A stretch of 64,000 nucleotides of DNA from Epiperipatus broadwayi (taxonomy: Eukaryota; Onychophora; Udeonychophora; Euonychophora; Peripatidae), in the NCBI GenBank assembly GCA_028023455.1, contig JAQFVV010012537.1, forward strand, positions 558,001-622,000, in the 5' to 3' direction. The notes beneath the pieces were generated by a model, which was given only the letters and a program-made list of their open reading frames with translations, was not told the DNA's origin and did not search any database. This document shows positions 56,242 to 64,000 of this stretch, in pieces. The stretch's first letter is position 1, and every line of letters begins with the position of its first letter. The position numbers were made by a program, and so were the translations under genes.

Positions 56242-59200
56242 CTGTAAATAAATATATATTGCATTAAATATTTATATGTATTATTATAATAATGAATAGA
56301 GTGAGGAGATAATATCCATTAAATTAATACTATATAACAATTCCTGAAGCTAAGCAAGATTTTCTCATAAATCTATAATAGCTCGTTTGTTGAGAGTCTT
56401 TCTATTTATTACTATTATTTGGCAAAAGCATTTTTTTAATAATTACATTAAATTTTTAAACCAAGAAAGCAAGTATCTGATAAATAATCTAAAAATGTGT
56501 GACTTGAGAAAAATCAATCAATAATAAATGTATCTAGGGAACAAATGGCTATCTGTATTTCTTTAATAAACCCATAATATCTCATGCAAAAAGTAGATAA
56601 TAAAAATACATTATCAGTTATGTCAGAAACGGAAGTTGTTTATTTTGTACCTTTGAAATTATCAACTTTTGCTTCTAAAGTTACTAAATTATAAAATCAT
56701 TTCATTTATATACAGCTAATACAATGCACACACATACACAAATCACACAATAACAGTTCAAGCTTATCTATACCATGAATCTTCAATCTGTTGTCAAGAT
56801 TCCAAACTGAGTTTGCATGGAATCACTAAATATAGCACTTATGGGTATCACTTCACTCTTTAGGCCATCTTGTTATGTTTAAAAAGATGTATTTTTTTTC
56901 TACAATGAAATTTACATTTTTTATGATTTTTTTTCTAAAATGCAATTTAAATTTTTTTTCTCTCTTTTTTTAGATTTACTAAGCATAAAATGTTTTTCAC
57001 AGCTGAAATGGATTCTCTCAAAGCTTGCTCTGATTATTCAATTCCCAATTGCTGATGTATGTTTTGTGAGCCTTCTCTTTGTAAAAGCTAATTTGTGATA
57101 ATTCAGATCTAGAAACTGCATTGACCAAAAGAAAGGTGGTGAAGTCATTTTATCTGCAAGGACAAACATGGGAACTGCATCTAAGGCTTCTTCATGACTA
57201 GACTTCGATTCTGGACTCAATGTTTATGTATCATGCTGGCCAGAATTCAATTTTTCCACCAGTGAGTATTTAATTAGTGTTTTTTATTATTTATATTTTT
57301 ATATGATGAAATATGTGTAGAAAGCAACAAATATGCTGTAGAATTTTAGGTAATTTATATTTCAATGACAATAAAAATGTGCACATCCAAACTCAGAGAA
57401 TCCTATATCTACATGGTTAATGCAATAGGCAAGAGATATCATGCTTTTAATTATATGATTATTTATTTATTGCATTACAGTAACATTGTTCTCATTTGTT
57501 ACGATTTTGTAAAAATCTCTTAAACACAGACTTTCAAACACCCTCATCCGGCTACTATCTCATATATGATCTCCCACACACATATATAATCAGTGCTCAT
57601 AATAAATTTGTTTATTTTAATGTTTATTGATTTACTTAGCTTTTATTCATTTTAATTTAGAGAAATTTTTGTTTTATATTTACTTTCTTATTTATTTTTA
57701 TATTTACTTTTTGAGTACATTTTTTTTTTTACTTGAAAAGAATACATATTTTAGGTCACCCACATTTTTCAATACATTGCAATTTACTAAAGTTCTCTTT
57801 GCATAATATCTCATAAACTGTTCTTATTGTTATTACTTTCCCCTTACTAAAACCAAACATATTTTTAACACCTTGCATGAAAGGACAACCAAACATTTTT
57901 AGCAGATATCTTGCATGAAAGGACAAGATTTGGGTCAGTTAGTAAAAATAAAAGTCACCAATCATTTTACTTTTGTAAGTTTTACACTGAAAAATTACCT
58001 CAGGTAAGTCTTGTTGTACATTATTTTTTCCAGCATTTTTATGACAAATGTGATAAAGAAGCTGTCTATGAAATTATTATTTTAACATTTAACTTTCAAA
58101 ATTTAGAATTTGTGAACCAATGTAAAAATAAACATGTTTAAAAGTATTAAAAATCTCTTATTTCTTAATTTTTTTAAAGTAATAACTATTTTATCAGCTT
58201 TCTTACATTCTTTCATATTTGCTCTTTCTAACAATGTATATATTTTTATATTTATTGTATTCAAACAGAAGATATGTTATAAATTATATTTGTTGTAATT
58301 TTTTTTTAAAATTCAAGATGGTGACATATGTGCTTAGGAGTTAAATAAAAGCCATTAAAACAAGCAAATATAACCTGTTTTAAAAGTAGTGTATATTTTA
58401 AAACTTTCAAACTACACTTCCATTATTATTTAGATAATAAAACTGATATATATATTGTACCGGATATGTTATCCGTTTCAAAGGCAACCATTGGGAAATC
58501 AAAAACAAAATGTAGAGTTATAAAGATTTAAAAAAAAAATTGTATTTAATTTTTTTTGTTTATTAAAGGTATGTGCTATAACACGTACTTGATTATAAAT
58601 GGAAATGGTAAAACATTTTAATTTAGAAGTTTTGATTGAGATAAGTTTTTTTTGTATGTTTGTTGCTGAAAGTCATTTTCTAATTTATTAAAAGTGAGAT
58701 TAAAAAGAAAAGTAAAAACACAAGAGAAATAAAGAATAGTCCTGTTTGAACTTTTTAATTAAGATCTAAATGAGAGATAGAGGTTAACTCTGGTTGAAAC
58801 TTTTAAATTAAGATCTGGCAGGAGATAACAATCATATATAAAAGCTCTGTGTTTTTGTTTAAATATATAACTTATATTCACTAATAGTGGACTACTGACC
58901 TATATAAGTTTTGTATTCACTAATTGCAGACTGCTGATGTGAAGAGAAATTAGATATTTGCTAATTGATAAATGCGGATCACCAAAGTTAGATTTTTGCT
59001 TACTGCTAATAGATTTTGCTAATAGTATTTGCTGATTATTGTGTTAAGAAAAAATTGCTGTGGTAATCACTAATAGAAGAAGTGAATAAGCTAATACATT
59101 GGAAATAGTGACTGTCCATCCAGAATGCAGAAACTACCACCTTAAAGAACCACATTGAAAGTGTGCCATGTTAAACCTTTACAAGACAAACTCTGGTGCT

Positions 59201-60240
59201 GAAAATTGTATCACCATGAACATGTCCTAGTCCAGAACTGATCCTGAATATTTCCTTTGTCTTCCCTGACCAGATTATTGGAGACTCAAGCTTTCATAAT
59301 GAACTCTCGATAGAGCTAAACTGTGTGTGCACCTGCTGGAAGAAATCAACCGGACAGAATATTATGCCTTGAAGGTAAACAAACACTTTTATATCATAAC
59401 CAGGGCTTAAAATCTCTTTGCTTAAGTCTCAGCTTAATACAAAAGAAATATAGACCAATAATAAATTATTTGTAATTATTTAAATATTATTAATTACTTT
59501 ATAAATATTTTTTAATGTATGTATTAGAGGATTAGATTAAGATTTTCTATTTTAAATTTCTTGGTCAGTAATTGTATTGCATTGCTAGTTTATATTTTAT
59601 ATTCAGTTTCTTTCTTATTATTATTAACAGCTGTTAAAAGCTTTGGCAGATACTGGTAGTTTTCTTTTATCTCACCTGTTTCATATTTTCATTGAAATTA
59701 ATTTAGTTAATGTGTATTTGCATTTCCTGCAGACTATAAATCTTTTGGCTAGTGATTTATTGGTTATATAGTTCTGTTTTTCTTAAGCTGTAGAGATTTT
59801 GAGATTTCCTTTTTATTAAAGATTAAAAAATTATAAACTTGTCCATTTTCTTGTATGGAATTAACATTAAGGATCGTCTTGTAACATGACCTCTTATGAG
59901 TGCTTAAAAGGAACAATATGACATCCTTGTTTAGCCGCGATGTCTTTAATGGGTACAGGAAAGTTCACTTCGTGCTGGTCATTGACTTCCCTACAAGATT
60001 ATCTTTTTTAAAATCTCTAAATAAAGGAAAATAGAAATTGAAATCGACAGCAGAAAGATCATTACAATCCCCTTTAATTCTTAGGTGAGAGAACAAAATT
60101 ATCTGCCAAAGTATTTAACGAAATATATTTAAGTGCACTCTCAGACAGAGAAAGTTGGGGAATTTAGGTCAAACTTTTATATTATGTTTGATTAATATGT
60201 TTTTTAAATTTAATAAAATTTAAAATTAATAATTATATAC
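56242..60240. other. Fibrillin intron upstream of exon I; no gene seen
   Basis: A+T-rich. A 60-codon minus-strand frame at 57038-57220 is not recognised. A short tandem duplication is present at about 58743-58830 (TTGAA-CTTTT-AATTAAGATCT, period about 50 bp). A less A+T-rich stretch at 59095-59380 looks like retroelement leader or spacer, but no protein could be named. No further EGF exon was found. Confidence 0.5.
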
Positions 60241-60299
60241 TGCAGTGTCTTATGACCAGCAAGTAAATAAATGGACAAAGAAAGAATTGAGATGGTACT
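60241..60299 (-). repeat. Residual 3' LTR end of element III (59 bp)
   Basis: TGCAGTGTCTTATGACCAGC to GAATTGAGATGGTA, matching 61246-61304 with only one or two differences (AAAGAAAG versus AAAGGCAG). Similarity stops at 60299, where gag-side sequence begins. Confidence 0.85.
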
Positions 60300-60343
60300 T
60301 TCCGAGGTTTTGTAAATTCTCTGTTTGGTTTTGTAAGGTGGTG

Positions 60344-61102
60344 TCATCTTCCGGGATACTCGATTATTTTCCGATAACTTTCAGTTTCTGGTAAACTGCA
60401 ATCACGGGCTTTGTGACCGATTTTTCTACATCGAAAACATTTAATTTGTTTATCGGTTTTGGGTTTAACTCCAAATGTTTTAAAAATTTTAGTTTGAAGT
60501 GGTTCTGTTCTCGTGAAACTTCTGAACTCTCTCACTTGGTCAAGCAGCAATTCATAAGCTGTTGCACATCTGATAGCTTCTTTGTAGGTTACATCTTTTA
60601 TTGCCAGTAAGATTTGTCTAAACTGGTCATCATTTATTCCGTATAATAGTTGTTCTAGAAGGGCTTCTTCTAAATATTTACTGTAAAGGCATGGCTTTGC
60701 CATCTCTCTTAAACCAATGTCATATTCTTTTATTTTCTCATTCTTTCTTTGCCTTCTGCCTCTAAAGTGCAATTGAGCAATAAACTTGGATGGCTGGGGA
60801 TTAAAATATTCATTTAGCTGTGTTATGAGCTCATCATATTTCTGTGTCTCCGGCGAATTTCCACATAGTTTGTTCGCTATTTCGATTACTCTCTCGCCTG
60901 CAAAGCAAAGTAATGAGGCTACTTTTACAGTATTTTCCATAATATTATTTAGTATAAAGTATTTTTTAATTCTCTGAACATACAGTGGCCAACCACTCGG
61001 ATCTTTTACATTAAATTTGCAAATAGAAACTTGCGATATGCTCGCCATTTCTCTATTAATTCGAATCCACTTACGCTTTGTCTCAGCTTGCTGTTTAGGC
61101 AA
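60344..61102 (-). CDS. Gag-like protein of element III (open, 252 codons)
   Basis: An uninterrupted frame. The natural start may be M19 (MASISQVSICKF) rather than the first M. The capsid-like body includes LFNDPSGWPLYVQRI-type text (NVKDPSGWPLYVQRIKKYF), VASLLCFAGERVIEIANKLC, FNPQPSKFIAQLHFRGRRQ and EEALLEQLLYGINDDQFRQ. It ends with a CCHC zinc knuckle, CFRCRKIGHKARDC (residues 222-235). This is the usual gag layout of a Ty3/gypsy-type element; the knuckle binds RNA. It is the only mobile-element gene here that is still fully open, and it has no pol. A decayed relative lies at 28739-29141. Confidence 0.8.
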   Translation of the reverse strand: MPKQQAETKRKWIRINREMASISQVSICKFNVKDPSGWPLYVQRIKKYFILNNIMENTVKVASLLCFAGERVIEIANKLCGNSPETQKYDELITQLNEYFNPQPSKFIAQLHFRGRRQRKNEKIKEYDIGLREMAKPCLYSKYLEEALLEQLLYGINDDQFRQILLAIKDVTYKEAIRCATAYELLLDQVREFRSFTRTEPLQTKIFKTFGVKPKTDKQIKCFRCRKIGHKARDCSLPETESYRKIIEYPGR

Positions 61103-61245
61103 TTATTTGCAGATTCGATCCTATGATGACCGAGCCAATTTTTAATGCAATTCCATTCCTGTATTAACTGCCACTTTCTTTGATTCGATTCCTGTGTCGA
61201 CTGTGCCAATTCTTTCAATTCTATTCCTGTCATTACTGCGCCAAT

Positions 61246-61875
61246 TGCAGTGTCTTATGACCAGCAAGTAAATAAATGGACAAAGGCAGAATTGAGATGG
61301 TAAGATTAGTTTAATACAGATCATTTTAATTATATACATAGCCTATTATAAGGTGAAATAAAATAATAAACGGTTGTGGAGACCTGCATATAAATACCCT
61401 AGTCCTGCTTTTGGACTTACAGAAGCAGGAGTCTCTGACTATAATTAAAACTCAGAACATACTCAGAGCGTATTCAGAACAATTAGATCAGGTTATGGGG
61501 ATTTATATACCCCTCAAGACTTCTGGAGTCTTTTACATTCCTAACCATATATGGTGTTTTCACTTACGTTTTTACATACACACAGTATTTTCATGTTTCT
61601 CACCATATATGGTATTTTACATAGTTTTCTGACCCTATAAGGTCAGCTGGGCTTTCTATTTCTATGATTTAATAACATTGCAATTTTACACAATCGTTAT
61701 TCTTAATTACTATACAATTATTTACATATTTATTATACATTACAGTTATTACTTTTATTCTACATTTATACAATTATTATTATTGTTTTATATATTCGTT
61801 ATTTTTATACAATTATTATTATTTACATATTCATTATACATTATATATGTTTATACCTTAACCTTGAATACTGCA
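61246..61875 (-). repeat. 5' LTR of element III (630 bp)
   Basis: Terminal inverted repeat TGCAGT/ACTGCA. On the + strand it ends TTGAATACTGCA before the TATAC target duplication. The part at 61670-61850 is low-complexity TTATTA-rich sequence. The open frames seen in it are incidental. Confidence 0.75.
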
Positions 61876-63079
61876 TATACATTTTTGGCTAACATTTGTT
61901 TGTTTGTGTCCTGTTCCTCAGTTGTCTGAACAATGTTTAAGATCTCTTTCTCTCTCTGGGTTTAGCTGGCAGCATTTATCATCTCAACTTTTTGATCACT
62001 AATAAATCAAATTTTCTATGTTGACAATGGTCTAGTGGTGCTCTTGGATTTTTAGGTGCAAATAGAATTGAACAATACTTGTCCAAATTTGAACAAAATT
62101 TACTAATTAAAGCAACTTTTCCAACACTATAAAACAAATAAAAAAATTAAACAAAAATCTTTTTTTTTTTATCCAATGAGCAGCAATCTGGCCAATCATT
62201 TTGAGTTTGGGATTGCATCTCAAGATCTGCTTGAGATGATTCAGGAACATCACTTTCCATCAATATTTCCATATTTTCTGTCATTGTTTTGGATTTTTTA
62301 TTAGAAGGACTGATGGTCGAGAAGTAATTAGAAATGTTTTTCATTTTAAATTCAGGGTAAACTTTTACACTAAAAAATAAAAACAATGGTGTCAAATTTA
62401 TGTAAAAATAAATAAATTTAATATTCCACACATTGTCAATTGCTATGCAGGTGCATTCAATCACAAATGTCAGATGTTACTAGCTGCATATGCATCACTG
62501 TAACCGGTCATTGACTATGAGTGACCAATGGGGACATAGATAAGTCCACTTCTCACTACATGAGTGTCAATTTCAAATCCATCCATATTTCATCTGATTC
62601 ATAAAACACTATATTTTTTACTTGTTTGAATTATATAAATATGGATTGTAATTATATATGTGTTACCATTTCATCTAATTGCATTTGAAACATTAAAAAT
62701 ACACTAAAAAAGGTGCCTGAATGTTGTTCCACTGTGATACATGACAAAAAAAGGCCCTGCTTATACCATTAAAGAGTAAAACAATGTAAATTCAAAAGTA
62801 AAATATTCAAACAGTCTATTTAATTCAAACTTAGAAAAGAAATAATACAGAATTTCAAAGATACAAGACATGCTTTTTTAGATAATGAAGCAATTACAAT
62901 CATAGTCATAGATGAAAAATCCTAATTTATCTGTCATATTGGATTTAACCATAACAACCATATTCAAATTTTGTCCGAGTAACTTTGAAATAAAAGAGCA
63001 AACTTTTTCCCCTTCTTAATAATTTAGAATATCATTATAAAAAAATGAGACAAATTTACAAGTAATAAAGCTTCTTAAA
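61876..63079. other. Intronic sequence containing a hAT-like relic
   Basis: Apart from the candidate at 62147-62344 nothing coding is seen. A slightly GC-richer segment at 62460-62560 (CCGGTCATTGACTATGAGTG) may be repeat-derived. Confidence 0.5.
62147..62344 (-). pseudogene. hAT-type transposase N-terminal fragment
   Basis: From an internal M at 62344 the frame reads MKNISNYFSTISPSNKKSK, an acidic linker, then QNDWPDCCSLDKKKKIFV and stop. Many hAT-derived (ZMYM/KIAA1586-like) transposases open this way: a short SxxxFF-like start, a basic patch, an acidic serine-rich stretch and a W-P-D-x-W...K block. Here C stands where a W is usual, and the frame ends after a run of lysine codons (an A-run). 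Nothing of the BED/TTF zinc finger or DDE core follows. Upstream codons to 62464 look like intron. A truncated relic at best. Confidence 0.4.
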
Positions 63080-63205
63080 CTCCTCAAAATGCATTGCAAG
63101 GAAATCAAGTCATATATCACATGACTTAGTTTAATCAGGTTGTACTATAAATCTTATATAATGAGCATGCTAATAGCTTTTAACAAGCTTTTTTGAATAT
63201 CTCAA

Positions 63206-63245
63206 TCCTCAGATCGGTTTTTAGCTCTGGCTGTCATCAGTGAGG
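63206..63245 (-). ncRNA. Hammerhead ribozyme-like motif, copy 1
   Basis: On the minus strand: CCTCA, CTGATGA, a short hairpin (CAGCCAGAGCTA, AGC pairing with GCT), AAAA, CCGATC, TGAGG. CCTCA and TGAGG form helix I. The core has AAAA where a hammerhead needs GAAA, and the minimal helix III is weakened (G to A), so this copy is probably inactive. Confidence 0.5.
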
Positions 63246-63540
63246 TGCTAGGATATTCAGATATTAAATTTAAAAATACCAGGTCAAGCTCCAGCATTTA
63301 CCTAATAGATATCTTATTAAGTGGAAAATGTGAAATTTTCAGACATCCATATGTCTTCAAATCCAGCTGTCTAACTTAAATAGCCATATGGGACTGAACT
63401 AAGTTTAGATTCACCTTATATTAATAGCTTTAGCAATATAAAATTGCCAAAACCATTATTGCAAGAAAATCAAGTCATATATCACGTGACTTAATTTAAT
63501 AAGCTTGTACTGTAAATGTTATATAATGAGTGTGCTAGTG

Positions 63541-63580
63541 CCTCACTGATGACAGCCAGAGCTAGAAACTGGTTGGAAGA
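63541..63580 (+). ncRNA. Hammerhead ribozyme-like motif, copy 2
   Basis: CCTCA, CTGATGA (63546-63552), hairpin CAGCCAGAGCTA, GAAA (63565-63568), then C-TG-GTT, giving a two-base-pair helix III (AC/GT) and a GTT cleavage triplet ending at 63574. Both core boxes are intact. The 3' strand of helix I (GGAAG instead of TGAGG) no longer pairs well with CCTCA. Confidence 0.55.
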
Positions 63581-63917
63581 TTGGGGTATTCAGAAAAAGC
63601 TCATTATGAGCTATTAGCATGCTCATTATATAACATTTATAGTACAAGATTATTAAATTAAGTCATGTGATATATGACTTGATTTCCTTGCAATTATTGT
63701 TTTGCTCTTGAGGCTTTGGTAATTTTATATTGCTAAAGCTATTAATATATGGTGTACCTAAACTTTTCAGTCCTTTATGGCAATTTAAGTTAGATATCTG
63801 GATTTTAAGACATATGGATGTCTGAAAATTTCAGATTTTCTACTTAATAGGTATCTATTAGAAAAATGCTGCGGCTTGACTTGGTATTTTTACATCTAAT
63901 ACCTGAATGTCCTCGCA

Positions 63918-63956
63918 CCTCACTGACAACAGCCAGAGCTAGAAACCAGACTGAGG
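63918..63956 (+). ncRNA. Hammerhead ribozyme-like motif, copy 3
   Basis: CCTCA, CTGACAA (core G8 changed to A), hairpin CAGCCAGAGCTA, GAAA, CCAGAC, TGAGG. Helix I pairs perfectly (63918-63922 with 63952-63956), but the core box and the cleavage triplet (GAC instead of GTC) are altered, so it is probably inactive. Confidence 0.5.
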
Positions 63957-64000
63957 ATTGGGATATTCAGAAAAGCTTGTTAAGAGCTATTAGCATGATC

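Larger units (their letters stand above)
60241..61875 (-). mobile_element. LTR element III: LTR plus gag only, with target-site duplication
   Basis: A 1635-bp minus-strand element bounded by TGCAGT at 60241 and ACTGCA at 61875, with the pentamer TATAC directly outside both ends (60236-60240 and 61876-61880). The 5' LTR is 61246-61875; a PBS candidate (TTGGCGCAGTAATGACAGG) follows, then leader and gag. Below gag only the last 59 bp of the other LTR remain (60241-60299, nearly identical to 61246-61304). Pol and most of the 3' LTR are gone. The outer target-site duplication shows the loss happened inside an integrated or pre-deleted copy. Confidence 0.8.
63080..64000. repeat. Head-to-head array of about 377-bp repeats with hammerhead motifs (retrozyme-like)
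   Basis: Read outward from about 63540. To the left, minus-oriented units contain a ribozyme-like motif at 63206-63248 and stop near 63080. To the right, plus-oriented units have motifs at 63541 and 63918, giving a period of 377 bp. All copies share flanks such as GATTGGGATATTCAGAAAA, GAGCTATTAGCATG and AAGTCATGTGATATATGACT. The block GACATATGGATGTCTGAAAATTTC is present in both orientations. The array continues past 64000. No protein frame is present. It resembles small non-autonomous hammerhead-bearing retroelements (retrozymes) or PLE terminal repeats. Confidence 0.75.

Noticed and set aside
57038-57220. 60-codon minus frame as a fibrillin or transposase exon
   Set aside because: No cysteine pattern, no splice-phase fit and no recognisable family.
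58743-58850. CRISPR-like or satellite array from short direct repeats
   Set aside because: Only two diverged copies with no regular spacers; a simple local duplication.

Overview
This is a strongly A+T-rich, intron- and transposon-dominated piece of an animal nuclear genome. Only one host gene is supported: a fibrillin-type extracellular matrix gene on the minus strand. It is seen as nine coding exons: eight are phase 1-1 exons of 39-51 codons and one is an 18-codon TB-domain tail. The cysteine patterns, calcium-binding EGF (cbEGF) signatures and CCC-containing TB domain are clear. The order cbEGF-cbEGF-cbEGF-cbEGF-TB-cbEGF-cbEGF-cbEGF matches, repeat by repeat, what I remember of the C-terminal third of vertebrate fibrillins. 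The window therefore lies inside one long gene whose 5' part is beyond base 64000 and whose 3' end is before base 1. The mobile elements (RTE LINE, GIY-YIG Penelope-like elements, Ty3/gypsy-like LTR elements, Tc1 and hAT relics) and the base composition suggest an invertebrate, possibly an arthropod or other protostome. The species cannot be fixed from this sequence.

Layout from low to high coordinate, with the gene read from high to low: exon A (cbEGF, 1841-1957); an intron with a Tc1-like relic and a Penelope-like element (4495-5524); exons B, C, D and E (5696-9171), where D+E form the TB domain; a 9.9-kb intron holding an LTR element with an intact target-site duplication but no RT or integrase core (12239-15415); exons F, G and H clustered at 19081-19629; a 36.5-kb intron; exon I (56122-56241); and a further intron running off the window.

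The 36.5-kb intron is a transposon nest. It holds an LTR plus gag relic (28087-29141), a tandemly repeated 0.4-kb block (32309-33200), a palindromic Penelope-like element (33412-36671), a broken Ty3/gypsy-like element with two unlike LTRs and a Penelope fragment in its leader (38741-45352), a 51-bp-arm hairpin (47303-47425), an RTE LINE (50017-53290) and an LTR fragment (55537-56054). Upstream of exon I there is a gag-only LTR element with target-site duplication (60241-61875) and a hAT-like N-terminal relic (62147-62344).

The most unusual item is at 63080-64000. Repeat units of about 377 bp, arranged head to head in opposite orientations, each carry a copy of a motif that fits a type I hammerhead ribozyme with a minimal helix III. 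Each copy departs from the consensus somewhere, but the three together give a near-complete hammerhead fold. This resembles animal retrozymes, or ribozyme-bearing Penelope terminal repeats. No tRNA, rRNA, CRISPR array or prokaryotic feature was seen.
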